A DNA stretch of 64,000 bases, from contig CM068545.1 in the NCBI GenBank assembly GCA_035048495.1, positions 25,569,717-25,633,716 on the forward strand, read 5' to 3'. This DNA comes from Euptelea pleiosperma. Taxonomy: Eukaryota > Streptophyta > Magnoliopsida > Ranunculales > Eupteleaceae. Below, in pieces: positions 45,181-57,336 of this stretch (positions within the stretch are counted from its first letter, which is position 1; each line of letters opens with the position of its first letter). Below the pieces are notes generated by a model, which was given only the letters and a program-made list of their open reading frames with translations, made no database searches and was not told where the DNA came from. The translations under genes and the position numbers were made by a program.

Positions 45181-45236
45181 ATTTTGCTGTAAGCTCTTGC
45201 ATTCATGCATTATTTTCATCTTTCAGTTGTTAGCAT

Positions 45237-45298
45237 CTTAAGCTTGCTTCTTGCAAACCATGATGGCTTATATGAATTATGAAACCTTGACCATTGGG

Positions 45299-45330
<32 letters not shown>

Positions 45331-45590
45331 GGTCAGTATTCTCTTACATACCAATGCAATTAATCAGTCTTAAGCTTGCTTCTTGCAAACCATGAGGCCT
45401 TATATTGAATTATGAAACCTTGACCATTAGGTCTCTCTCTCTCTCTTCTAGGCAGTATTCTCTTGCATGTCCATGCAATTAATCAGCCTCAAGCTGGCTT
45501 GCTTCTTGCAAACCATGATGCCTTATAATGAATTATGAAACGTTGACCATTAGGCCTCTCTCTCTCTCTCTCTCTCTCTGGTTTGCTGGA
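45237..45590. repeat. Three tandem ~125-bp units, each with its own CT microsatellite
   Basis: Units start at about 45,237, 45,369 and 45,487 with c(t)taagcttgcttcttgc, share tgaattatgaaacc and ttgaccatt, and each holds a (CT)n tract of different length (near 45,301-45,329, 45,432-45,448 and 45,557-45,579). The third unit stops after the tract. Confidence 0.9.
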
Positions 45591-45965
45591 ATGTTGACCG
45601 GAAGTCAAAGTTTGAACCTGTGATGTCTCAATAATATCCTCAGTATCAAAGGGTCTGTCAAAATTCAAAGTAGGCTTGTTTTTCTTCAACAATTTTTTGT
45701 TTTATCTGATTGACCACTATCTTTCTACCTTGAAATCATGTCCACAAATTCTTGTGTTGTCAAGGATTTGATGTATCGTTTTCTAGAATCATGCCCCATG
45801 ATTCTCTTTTCCTCCTCTGCACAGTCCTAAGTAAGACTTGTTTTCTCTTGTGCTTCTATCATCCCCAATGATTTTTTTTTTTTTTTGCTCATGGAGTGAA
45901 GATGTGACAGTGAAAATGAAGCTATCACAGAATTCACACATTTACATAGCTTCCAAACTCTAAAT

Positions 45966-46215
45966 CATGGTTAAAAAACTGGCCGTTATAACGTTTTTTC
46001 CTGTTATAGCACCCAAGATTTTTTTTTTTTTTTTTTAAAAAGCGAAAAAAATGGCTGTTATATTGAAAAAAAAACCATTTTTTTTACCGTTATTGTGGTT
46101 TTCTTAAAAAATAATAATATTCTGACCGCTTTTTTACCCAGAAGTGACTGATGTGACCCAGTTACAACAGTCACGATGATAACGTTAAAGGACTGTTATA
46201 CCATTTAACACCTTG
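45966..46215. mobile_element. hAT-like MITE (CGTTATAACGG word), short copy
   Basis: The left end is CATGGTTAAAAAACTGGCC; the right end reverse-complemented is CAAGGTGTTAAATGG. Flanks ctctaaat (45,958-45,965) and gtctaaat (46,216-46,223) match at 7 of 8. Interior words ccgttataacg and taacgttaaagg. 250 bp; relative of 56,229-56,643. Confidence 0.75.
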
Positions 46216-46549
46216 GTCTAAATTGCGCGCTCTCTCTCTCTCTCTTAAAAAAATAACAAATAACAAAATTAAATTTAAAAAAAAAAACGACTCTCACGTC
46301 CATTTTCGCATGTTAAGGATACAATTTTTAATTTACTTGAGAATATTTACCTTAGTCAGGTTAATTTAGTCTTCGATTTCTTCGGGTTGCGCTTGCCAAT
46401 ATTAACATTTTGAAGGTGCCCACTTGCTAAATTGGTAAAGTTTGTAAGTATTTTTACTGTAAACCTAAGTTTAAAACCCATCTAGAGCATCAAACATTTT
46501 GAGGATACCAGCTTGATAACCCTAAGGATCGAGTGTGGGTGGCCAGGAC

Positions 46550-46804
46550 TCAAAAGTAGTAGGTTCTGAGTTCAACTCTCATTGGGGCCACCCCAATGGA
46601 AAGAGCAGTGTAATAAGTGGCTCAGTACACATTAACTCTCCTAGTACACCCCGGCACGTGTGGAAGGGGTGATTATCGTGCCCCGGGGGATTAGTCGGGT
46701 GCTCGAAAAGTCGTGGGGTGTTGATACCATGACCTGAATTCAAAACCCGTTTTCAGGCAGATACCCGCCACCCGACTAACTTATCCCGAAAAAAAAAAAA
46801 AAAA
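46550..46804 (+). mobile_element. SINE-like element with 3' poly-A
   Basis: About 255 bp starting gtgtgggtggccaggactc, with a B-box-like ggttctgagttcaac (46,561-46,576), a GC-rich body (cacgtgtggaaggggtg, gccccgggggatta) and a 17-A tail. Size, tail and weak pol III box suggest a SINE. Target duplications were not identified. Confidence 0.45.
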
Positions 46805-47843
46805 TTTACCAAAGTATGTAAATTTATGAGTAGCTTAGGGAGATGAGAGAGGGGAAAGCTAGCTGCATGGAAATGTTGACTTTGATCAAGGCCATCATCC
46901 ACATGCATTAATGTTCAACCCCATATGGAATCCTTCCCATCCTTTTCCAAGGTTTTGACAAATTTAAATCCATAATCTATAATTTAATCATGCAAATACT
47001 TTTTGAAAGTCTGTCATGTTTAGTGACAAATTTATTAAGATTTTTCCCTCACATGAGCATCTTCTCAGTGTAGGGTTGCTATTGAATGTGATATCTTGTG
47101 TTTTTTTTTTTTTGGCCCTCTCAATTGATTGTGTACCTTTAGATCCTTTATCATGTCTGGACCCACCCTCAATATCACCTATGTAGAGAGAGAAAGAAAG
47201 AAAGTTAAAATGCATGCCAAAGCACATATTTCAAGAAAAAAAAACATGCTTGTGCAGCTATGTGGGCCTCTTGGGTCCCCTTATGGGTAACACAAGGGGT
47301 CACCCACCATCCAACCCTAGGACCTCCTCTCTAGGGGTTGGAAAGGGACATCCACCTTCACTAATTTTGCAAAATCACGCAATGTGATCTTGGGCATGAC
47401 TCAGTGCACCTGCCCCATGGTGAGGGCCCTATACTTTTGAAAAAAAAAGGCAATGGGGCTAAAGGCAAAGGAGTGGTTCATCATGCCACCAAGGAGACAA
47501 GAAGACACCAAGTGAGTCTGTGTAGCCACTGACTCTCCTTAAGCCCATCATAAGCCATTGATTGTAGCAAGGAGAAGAAGAGAGGAGAAACCAAGCTAGA
47601 AGAAGTGTTTTTTTTTTTTTTTTTTTTGCTTTGGATGCTTTCAGGATAAAAAAGTTCTATTGTCAACCTCAGGAAATCTTAGAAGTCAATTGCTTCTTTT
47701 CCCCTCCCAACCTTTTCACACATTCTTTCTTCTTTTTAAATAGAGCTAGTGATAAGCTCAGCTCTCGCCCTGACTTGGATCCTTGTGAGTGAAGGGAGGG
47801 GGGAGAGAGGTTGGGCCAACACTCTCAATTGTCACAAAAAGTG
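46805..47843. other. No gene seen
   Basis: AT-rich with homopolymer T and A tracts; no recognisable coding. Confidence 0.3.
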
Positions 47844-48129
47844 ATGTTTGGTGTTGGTCAACCTGAGCCACAACTGGTTTTTAGGGTTTAGTATTTAGGG
47901 TTTAAGGGTTTATTAACCAAGTTTTAAGGTTTCTTCTTTCTTAATGTACTAATCTGATGAGGAAATTAGACTCAAGCCCACCTAAAATGTTTGGTGTTGG
48001 TCAACTTGAGCCACAACTGGTTTTTAGGGTTTAGTATTTAGGGTTTAAGAGTTTATTAACCAAGTTTTAGGGTTTCTTCTTTCTTAATGTACTAATCTGA
48101 TGAGGTAATTGGACCCAAGCCCACTTAAG
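47844..48129. repeat. 143-bp tandem duplication
   Basis: atgtttggtgttggtcaac recurs at 47,844 and 47,987, and the copies match along their length (ccacaactggtttttaggg, ttaatgtactaatctgatga) with few differences. The ttagggttta motifs are part of the unit and not a telomere array. Confidence 0.9.
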
Positions 48130-48309
48130 ATTTTAGTGGGTAAGTTGATTCATCATGACCATGCACATAAAAAAAGATCAAATTATTTATAGGGTTTTTG
48201 TTTAAACCAAATTAACTTCGTTCTAATATTACTTTTAACCATTTTTAGGGTCTGCCAACACAATTGCCCTAAGAATCCAAGTAAAATAAGGCCATGTTTG
48301 GATAACGTG

Positions 48310-48332
48310 CCCCCCCCCCCCCCCCCCCCCCC
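48310..48332 (+). repeat. Poly-C tract, 23 C
   Basis: Uninterrupted C run; the minus strand is poly-G. Second long G/C homopolymer in this window. Confidence 0.9.
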
Positions 48333-48619
48333 TGGGAAGTTATTTTTGGTGCAAAAATGGCGATCCAAACCGCCCCCCTTCTTCTTTAAGTTACTTTGGC
48401 CGACCTAACAACTCATGATGAATACTAGCAAGCAACCTCTTAATGGAGTTGCACAAATGAAATCGTAAAAGATGAGAAATATTTATTTTTTAAATCTAAA
48501 GGTCTGGTTTTCGAATTAGTTTTTCGTGTCTTTTGCGGGGTTGCATTTGTGCAACTCGATTAGGGGGGTTGCTTGCTAGCATTCCACTAATTTCATTGTC
48601 TCTGCATCTATCTCGATCG

Positions 48620-48745
48620 AGAGATTTTAATAAGCCTTAACAGAAGAAATGACTCTAGATAGAATTGAATAGTGAAATAAAATTAATTTTGCCGACTTCT
48701 AATAGTTGAGATAAGGCGTAATATGACGATGATGACGACAAATCA
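48620..48745 (+). mobile_element. RTE LINE 3' end fragment
   Basis: taagccttaacagaagaaat, gactctagatagaattgaat, then tagttgagataaggcg and a gacgatgatgacgac tail correspond to the last codons and tail of the RTE copies at 6.9 and 13.4 kb. Confidence 0.7.
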
Positions 48746-49162
48746 TAGAGTCAGCAAACCCCACTAATAATACTTATTATTTGTGTAGTGGTATTGATTG
48801 GTGAAACTTGTTTATGGCAAATTCAGCCCCAACTTTTTTTTTTTTTTTTTTGGTTTTTAAGAGGGAATGATGAGAGTCAAGAGGCTATATTTTTTTTAAT
48901 CTTAATGATTTATTTTAAAGTATTTTAGTAACACCCCACTGAAATTTGAAAGTAATTATTAATACCCCCTTATACTTACAAACTTTAGCTTTACCCCCCC
49001 TTACCTAGTTTAACCATCATGTGACTAACGTTTTAACGTCACATGCATCATACGCCTGTTAATGCACCGATGAAAGGACCATAATATTGCTAGTACAATG
49101 CTAACGACATGTGATTCGAGTCAGTTTTAACTTGAGTCAACCACTGTTATCAAGGGAGGTAA

Positions 49163-49589
49163 TAGGGCTGGCAATGGATCAGGTTCGAGTCGGATTGGTA
49201 TTAATTTGGTACCGATCCGATAAGAAATCTAATCGATTCGGAACCAATCGGATCAATAAAATTCAGTTATGATTGGATCGGTTCTCGGTAAGATCCGATC
49301 CGATCCCATATGTATATAATATACATACATGCATAATCCCATTAGGCATATATTTAAATATCTTTATGCAATTAAATATGTATCTATATAATATATTTTA
49401 TATATAGCTAGTATGGATATCGGGTCTATATCGGATCGGAACAAGGTCGATCCAGTACTGATCCGATAAGAGATCAGATCGACAATCTGTGATCTGGTAC
49501 CGATCTGATAACAAAAAATAAAAGTTCCGGACTCGATTTTTTCAGATCAGATCGGATCTCGGGTTTGATCCGATCCATTGCCAGCCCTC
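49163..49589. mobile_element. hAT-like MITE (GGATCGGATCCGATCC word)
   Basis: The left end is TAGGGCTGGCAATGGATC; the right end reverse-complemented is GAGGGCTGGCAATGGATC. Perfect 8-bp flanks ggaggtaa (49,155-49,162 and 49,590-49,597). The interior near both ends consists of gatccgatccg/cggatcggat words; the middle is AT-rich. Noncoding. Confidence 0.88.
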
Positions 49590-49597
49590 GGAGGTAA

Positions 49598-52500
49598 TCT
49601 TAAAGTTTGAAAGTATGAGGGGGTATTACTAAATACTTTCAAATAGCAGGGGTGTCACTAAAGTACCCTTTTACTATTTTATTATTAATCCTTTCAGTCT
49701 ATGAGGCTCCACCCCTAAAATACTGCGAGATTTCAGTAAATCATTTTCAAAACAAAGAAAAACTATTTTTTTAAATAAATTGGACCGTTATAACAGACAG
49801 GTAACGTTACCGTTATGTCTGCTATAGTGGGTCAAATAAATCATAGTAAAAAAAATGGTCAAATTACTATTATTTCAATTTTTTTTCAAGATAATGGTAA
49901 AATAATGGATGGTGGACATTATAAATTTATAACAGCTGTTATTTCAAAATAATAGTCGTTACAAGCAACTTCAAATTACCATATTAGTCATGACTTTACT
50001 TAAAGGAGTGAGATTTTTTAATAAAGGAGAAGAAGAACTCTTGAGGTTATTTTCGTCATTAGACATTTTAAACATGAAGGTCATTTCAGTAAATTTACAA
50101 CATATAAGGGGTATTTCTGGAATTTTACCAAGCGGGGTCGAGAGTAAAGAGTAAAAGACAAGGAATCTCTCGGCGCTTTCTGCACGCCGGTAAAATTTTC
50201 CCAGCAAAAAGCAATCTGGTGGGCCCCACGGATCCCTATTTAATATCTCAATTTTGACCCGTGATGGTATCCACCTGAGGAAGACGTCCTCTTTGAGGAG
50301 GACCATCAAATATGTAGTACCTAAGTAGGACGTCCTCCTAAGGTAGACACTAACATTTTCTATATAATTTTTTTTAGGCAAATCCTTGGGTGGACACAAG
50401 AATCCTTCTTTACGGCGTGCCGCTTCGTCGAAAGGTTACTAACATCAATGAAAAAAGTTACTAACATCAATGAAAATAGTTACCATAGTTCGTAAAAAGT
50501 TAGCACCTAAGAATCTTCATTTTCAAATTCTAAACCGCCAATGTTTTAAAACTCACCGAGTCAACTCAAAACTTGGTTGAGTTGACTCGACTCGACTGAA
50601 TTTCGAGTAGACTTGAAATAAACTCAATTCGAATAAACAACGGGTTCGTCGACTATAAAAAGTTACCACAACTTGTGTATACAGAAAAAAGTGCCCTTCT
50701 ATTTTAGGGCTATTGCCCAAATGGGCCGGCTATTTCTATTTTTGGCCCCTCATTTTATCAAGCCCCATTAGCAAATATGACTTCTCCAACACCGTCTTTT
50801 TCCTTTCAAATTGTGTCTTGGGTTGCCACGATAAAGGAAACGATATTGTTATAGTAACAATTAAATTGATTAACTAAACAACAGAGAAATCAGAAAGATA
50901 TATAATAAAATATCTCAATTGAAAAATGAATAGATTACCTGTATGTATAGTAGTAAACCCTAATACCCGTAATAAGAATTGTAAGTAGTAAACCCCATCA
51001 ATCATATTGAGAACATAAATAGAAAGAAATTAGACTTATCGAATTAACAGATAGCTGAGGCATGCGTTCAATATGCTGTTTAAATGTAGATTTCACCGCC
51101 ACACTTTTACAATGTTACTGACAGTTGTTCGGATGTTTGGCCCTAAGATTTAATAGCTGATTGAAGATAGGCAATGCTCTAAGACTCCAGGACTTTTAAA
51201 CCCATATTAGTATTACTCCCTTAAGAAATTAGACACCCCTCAACCTCTCTTTATATAGAGATGAAATACAGATAGTCGTTTAGCTTTAATAATTCTCATT
51301 AAGACTTTGAAGAAATGAAAACCAACAGAAATATATTTTAATAAAAAAATTAGGCTCTTTTCTAAATAATAAATAAGAAGATTAAAAGTTTTTAGTTCAA
51401 AAAAATAGGTTGGGCTTTTAGTAGTCCACACCATGATCCAACCTGACTCAGTGTGCATGCGCGCACACGCGCGTGTGTGGTGCATGGTTGTGCCCTCGAC
51501 CATTTAGTTCCAACCCTCTCATATTAGAGCTTTGAATTGTTTGTCTCCCAAGCAGTGTGAGACTAAAAAGTTGTGTAAAAGTGTATGGTGTGAGAAAAAC
51601 ATTTCTAAATTTCCCTCCAAATTTTCCATTAATTCAAAATTTCATAGAATTTGTTTTCAAAAAGTGTGGGAAAAGCATCTCTTCTAAAGTTTTAGAGGTC
51701 TTGGGTTGAAAACCCCTTAGCCTCAAGTAATAAACTAAAGTTTGTATTTATACTTTATGAATAACAATATCATCCTAGAACTATACCAAAAAGACATAAA
51801 ACATTGAATGTTTTTTTTGAAATTTGTATGGTTGTCTTCGGGACTCATGGTGAGAATTTCGACAACTCTAGACCTTGAGACGACGATAGTGATGACAACC
51901 ATTAGGGATGATGTTAACATTGACTACATTAAAAGGGGAAAACGTAAGTGTAATTCTTCTTTTTGACTCAAGCAATAATAAGTGCAATTCCAACCGAGCT
52001 CATATCTTCATATTTAATGATGCTTTTGCAAAATCCAACTCCAACCGGGTTCTATATCTGGCTCTAAATTTGAAGCAGGGCTCTGGATCTTTTTTCTTGA
52101 TATTAAATATAGGGCCCACCTACTCTGGCTTCAAGTATAGAGATCTACTTTTTACTGTTCTGAATTTTCATTTTTATCTTTTTGTATCAATTTGAAAAAC
52201 TTTGATAACATTTGTATCATTTTGAAAATCATATACTTTTTACCATCAAATACCTTTTGTGTCCTTTTAAAAAAATTTAAATACCTTTTGTGTACTTTTT
52301 GAAAAAGATGATTTTTTTGAAACCAATGATGGTTGGAGTTCAACACTTTTTAGAGGGAGTCTCTATCTTCAAAATGAGTTTTTTAAGCCAAAATTTGAAG
52401 ACATTGGTTGGAGATGCTCTAAACGTTAGGACTCAATCTCAAGGAAGCCCTCAAACGACCAATGCTCCATCTGAATCATTGATCCTCCTTTCTGTACTTC

Positions 52501-53453
52501 AATTGTATAAGCAAAAGCCAATTCCGAAATTTTAAACCATGGTAGGGACTAGATGGAGTGCCATGGATAACTTGGATTGAATCTTCTTTCTCTCATTGCC
52601 CAAAATTGTATAAGCAAAAGCCAATTCTGCTAATTACTTTTGCGGGAAACTGTTTTAAAAAAAAAATCTTTACAAGTTTATCCTTAGAAAATTGTTATAA
52701 TACAATTTTTTTTTGGTACTTTTGCAAAAAAAATATTTTTTTACGAAACACTTTATTAAGGCCTTTTAAGAAAAGAAGCACTTTTCTTGTATAGTTGAGA
52801 AACGGCTGCCAAAACAGCTTAACTCAAGCACTTTATATATAAATACTATTGGGTAAGCACTAGCTTTGAGCTTAAAGGATTCTTGAAAGGTAAAAGAAAG
52901 GAGGTCCTCGGGAGCCTGGGCTCAGGGATCCCTTTTTTTTTCTGACCCCTCTTAGGAGTCGTTTTCTCGGCTGTGGATTTCGAGAATCCAACGGTAGTTG
53001 ATAACACTGAGTTGGCATTTACTTTTTTACTTTTTGCCAGACAACCGTTGGATTTTTAATCTCGGAGCCTGAACCATTTTTTAAATACCCTATCTCCATA
53101 CCCACATAAGTCTGTTTCAAAGATGGTTACCGCCAGTCCACCTCGGGCCCATAAATGTTTGGCCCATTCCTTGGTCGATCTACACACGGAAAAACAAAAA
53201 AACAAAAAACAAAAACAAAAACCACATTGTTTAGCAGTATTTGATCATTTTTCATCATGGGCAGGTAGGAAGAAAAGAGGTTTGTAGCATTTAATGCCAA
53301 TGAGCCAAAGATTTTTTTAAAAAAATCGGAAGATACGATAATGAACAACCGTATGGACCATTAGTTACCATCTGTGTGAAATACAAGCAATCACCAGCCT
53401 ATATTATGCTTAAAAAAGTATCTACACGGCCTTAAGAGTTAAACGACCACCAC
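49598..53453. other. Long stretch without a gene; minor repeat pieces
   Basis: 50,250-50,360 holds inverted gaggaccatc/ggacgtcctcct arms, similar to 55,890-56,020. 50,539-50,660 starts caatgttttaaaactcac with gagttgactcgactc words, a probable partial MITE. 52,920-52,990 (tgacccctcttaggagtcg, ctgtggatttcgagaatc) resembles 57,430-57,490. 53,110-53,360 resembles half of the Mutator-like foldback MITE. No coding sequence recognised. Confidence 0.4.
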
Positions 53454-55140
53454 TGTTAGCAGATAGTGTTGTGTTGGCCTGATAATTCGTGGGTATACAT
53501 AATTGCTTGCCTTCCTACAACAGATCAATTTTTTGGGGCAAATGGTTGATTAACATGGTCTCAGAGCTATGCAGCTGGGTTGTGGGTACAGGGGACATGA
53601 TTAACATTTGGACTGACAACTGGATAGTGGGCTCTCCTCCTCACCTCCTTCCACCACCTAGGCCACCGGATTGCCATCTCACTACAATTAAAGATCTCAT
53701 TCTTCCATCCCGTCAATGGAATACTCCTCTCATCAACTCCATATTCGTTCCAAATATAGCCAATGCCATCACGGCGATCACCCTCAGCACCACCCCGTTT
53801 CAGGATCGCCTCTTCTGTTGCCCCATCCTCAAGGGAAATTTACATCTAAATAGGCTTATCATAAACTCCAACCATCCCCTGGTAATTCCCACCAACAAAA
53901 CCTTCCTCAGAAAGCTTGGCGGAAAATTTGGACTCTGCCCATCCCCAAGAGAGCTCAATTCTTTATATGGTGACTCCTGAAAAACATCCTCCCAACCAAG
54001 GCTAATCTTCATTCCAGAATACCTCATATCCCCCCTCAATGTTCCAGATGCCAACAAGAAGTGAAAACCAGCATCCATGCCCTTTTTCTCTTGCCCCACT
54101 AGTGAAATATTTTGGTATGCATCCCCACTTACCATTCCTGGAGACAGTCTAGTCAGGAGGACATTGGACTTTGGTTCCTGGATATTTTGATGGATAACCC
54201 AGAATAGGAAGAGGGGCAATTCTTACAAGCTTATGTGTGTATTCTATTATGGTGCCTATGGTATCTGAGAAATGACACCATCCACAAACCTACTGCAACT
54301 CATCCCCTCCACATCCTGAAAAAATATTGCATCATACTTTCTACCACCTGAGAAGCCTAAGGAAAAAAGCTTAAGGGACCCTCCACCCGGTCCAAAATGG
54401 TCCCCACCACCTGTAGGCACTCTGAAACTTAACACAGATGCCTCTTGGACTAAAGACTCTCCTGCAGCTAGTTATGGATTTGTGCTAAGAGATTCATCTT
54501 GTCATTGTATTATAGCAGGAGGCAAACGAGCTCACGCCAGTTTAGCTGAAGAAGCAGAAGTTGGAGCCTTGAAATGGGCCTTAACTTTGCTTAGGAGGAT
54601 GGTGATCTCGGACTTGATCGTTGAATATGACGCCAAGCTTGTGGTGGAGTCCATCTAGAATGGATCTTTTGACCTGGGCATGTCATTGACATATCACTTA
54701 GTTGACATCGCCTCCTTATCTTCTTATTTCTCTTCTATTACTTTTGTATATATATCTAGGACAAACAACTTTTTGGCCCATTCTATAGCCCATCAGGCCA
54801 AAAACTTTTTGGATCCCATGTACTGGACCAATATCTTTCCCACATGGCTCTCTATAGAGCTAGAGAATGACAAGATATCTGGTCCTGCTTTTGTTCCTGT
54901 TGCTTAATAGAAATAGTTTGATTACAAAAAAAAAAAAAAAAAACATGCTCTCAGAGCTTTAAAGGCTGAGAAGTCGGGGGGGTTCAAGTATCCAGTGGAG
55001 TGTATTCCTACTGAGGGGGCATGTTAACAGATAGTGTTTTCCCGCACACGTCTTGTGTTGGCCTGATAATTCGTTGGTATACATAGTTGCTCGACTTTCA
55101 AGCAACGGGTCGATCTTTTGGGGCAAATGGTTGTTTAACA
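53454..55140 (+). mobile_element. TRIM, plus strand, split by an L1 insertion
   Basis: 5' LTR 53,454-53,555 (TGTTAGC...TTAACA, about 15 bp shorter) and 3' LTR 55,022-55,140 (TGTTAACAG...TTTAACA). Flanks accac (53,449-53,453) and aacac (55,141-55,145) match at 4 of 5. The primer-binding site tggtctcagagct follows the 5' LTR. Without the L1 the internal region is about 76 bp, as in the copy at 19,283-19,591. No coding capacity. Confidence 0.85.
53569..54943 (+). mobile_element. L1-type LINE, 5'-truncated, inserted in the TRIM primer-binding site
   Basis: The 15-bp flanks are catggtctcagagct (53,554-53,568) and catgctctcagagct (54,944-54,958), one mismatch; an 18-A tail is at 54,926-54,943. Coding starts in the post-RT region (WVVGTGDMINIWTDNWI, 53,578-53,628), continues through a zf-RVT-like part (FFIWWLLKNILPTKANLHSR-like and CSRCQQE near 53,960-54,065) and RNase H (LKLNTDASWTKDSPAASYGF, ALKWALTLLRRM, 54,425-54,605), and ends near 54,907. 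A stop lies in RNase H at 54,657-54,659. Confidence 0.92.
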
Positions 55141-55145
55141 AACAC

Positions 55146-56228
55146 ATCATTTGATTTAGGGCCCCCACCTTTATAGATCATAAACCATCTAATTCAAAAT
55201 AATGTATCATCTTACATGGTATAGTCAAAATCATTACACTAGTGTTTTGTCAAAAAAACCCTAAAAGTATATCGGGTCAAGTTGACTCAGTGACTCGCGA
55301 TTCAAATATTTAAAATTCTACTTTTTTAATGAAATATCCTAAAAAATTACAGAATCCCACTTCTCTACTGGTGAAACAACTTGATTCGGCCGAGTTCTGA
55401 ATCGCCAACTCAGATAATCAAACAAGTTTTTAGTTGATTCGTCAAGTAGCTACTAGTCGTGAAGTCAAGTCGAGTTATCGAGTTTCAAAACCATGCATCA
55501 AACTAAATCTGTCTTTGGCGCCGAAGATCGTCCAAGTTAAACCACTCACCTGATCCAACGGTGCCTCGTAGCCTAAGCTCGATCGCCCCCATCGAACGGT
55601 TATAATATTTGAGAATAAACCTTTTAATTTCTTTCGGATTGTCCCTAGTTCATATTTTTCAGATGGTTTAAGATCACATAATTATGGCTTAATTTGGATT
55701 ATAAGATGTGTTGAGTGGGCCCCACATCCATAGATGGTTTGCAAAAAAGCTTTAAGGGTGGGGCCAAGAAATTTTCTGTTGAGTCGACACTCCACAGCAT
55801 TTTCTTTAGGGGCAACAAACCACCATAATTAGCATGTGGGGTTCACAAAGAGGAGATTGTGGGCTGGACCATTATCAAGTCGGAAAATGTTGGTGTCAAC
55901 CTCTGGAGGATGTCCTCCTTATGGTCCAAACCATTAGATGGTCCTCGTGATTTGATTTGTGAGGTGTGAACTTAAGGCCCACCAACGGCTCGATCATAAG
56001 GAGGACGTCCACCTAATGCGAAGATCAACACAGTTCACTCAAGTTTGAAATCTATCCCATAGCATAAATGGATGATTGTGTACCTTGAGTTTGGTATGGT
56101 CAGCCGGGGACAAGGCCTTTGACATCCTGTTTGGCTACGGGGATAAGGAGGTGATAGCCCTAAAACCAAAATTGAGCAGGTGTTTGGCAATGACCACATT
56201 TTTTTTCTAAATAGACTAAACTTAGAAC
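55146..56228. other. No gene; partial MITE ending at 55,495
   Basis: 55,265-55,495 is rich in gagtcaactcg/cgagttgactc-like words and ends gagtttcaaaaccatg, a CATGGTTTTGAAA end in reverse complement, but its partner end was not found. 55,886-56,020 has inverted aggaggacgtcc arms. No coding sequence. Confidence 0.45.
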
Positions 56229-56643
56229 CATGGTTTAAAAACCGGTTGTTCTAAGGGATTCGGACCTCCCCCGTTACGTTATGTACCGTTAAAATGCTCA
56301 AAAAATAATGGTCATTATTTTCCGTTATAACGAAAATAACGATCATTATTTTCTGAAAAATTTTGTGGGGAAAAAAACAGCTGATATTTCCTTTATTTTT
56401 CCGTTATAACGAAAATAACGACCATTATTTTCTAGAAAATTTTGTGAAAAAAAACAGCGTTATTTCCGTTATTTTTTCATTTCTTCCTGTTATTTTATTT
56501 TTTTTTTGAAAATTTCAAATTATGAATTTCAGCGCCATTTTTCTGTTATTTTCCATTTTTGCCTGAGCGTTACAGTTCATTATAACAGAAAAACAGTAAC
56601 GCCCCAGTCCATTTACCGTTATAACGGACCCTTTTAAACCTTG
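56229..56643. mobile_element. hAT-like MITE (CGTTATAACGG word)
   Basis: The left end is CATGGTTTAAAAACCGG; the right end reverse-complemented is CAAGGTTTAAAAGGGTCCG. Perfect 8-bp flanks cttagaac (56,221-56,228 and 56,644-56,651). Interior words ccgttataacg and ataacgaaaataacg; the right half is clearly homologous to 1,560-1,747. 415 bp, noncoding. This is the best-preserved member of the CGTT-word group. Confidence 0.93.
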
Positions 56644-57036
56644 CTTAGAACATTAAAATTCATTGACCCCACAAAAAGAGGCAAATTTCTTGTATTACAT
56701 TTCAAAGTAAGAGTTGTTTGTCGGATTTCGAACTTTATTCCGACAGGGCAATAATAAACATACATCAGTTTTAAACTATTTAGGTTTTATTTGAGTCGAG
56801 AATAGACATAAATCCATATCTAACAGTACCAAGAAACAGGGCCAAGGCACGAAAAACCTTGCATCCAACAGCTCCTTAAAGGTTGTGGTGGAGTCTCACT
56901 TTAGAGGAAGTTATTATGCCATGATACAAAAGGGAAAAGGGTTTGGGGTCAACTTTTGTGAAGACGATCACCATGGCTTGGAGATGTATGGTTTGGATTG
57001 TCCAACATGATTTTCATTTGGGCCCCACCACTCATA

Positions 57037-57062
57037 CTCTCTCTCTCTCTCTCTCTCTCTCT
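57037..57062 (+). repeat. CT microsatellite
   Basis: Uninterrupted (CT)n of 13 units. Confidence 0.9.
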
Positions 57063-57336
57063 AAAGTTTTAGAAATTACTAATTAAATTACCAAATTACC
57101 TTGAAATTTGGCATGCAAATACTAGATTTAAATGGGAATTTATTTTTAAAAAATAATGGGTCTAATGGGACATTTTGGCCACCACTTCATCAATTAGCCC
57201 ATTTAGGTTCTAAATTTTTAATTTTGTTTCTAGGGTCCTCATCATTAGGGCTAGTTAGGTTGCAACCCATAATTCTAAATTTCTTTGCTTGCATAGAATA
57301 ATATGGGATTGTAGGTTTGATGGCCAAGTCTCATAA

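Noticed and set aside
50539..55495. One GAGTCAACTCG-word MITE split by a 4.6-kb insertion
   Set aside because: Flanking 8-mers taaaccgc and catcaaac do not match and the pieces do not join at a common point; treated as two partial elements.
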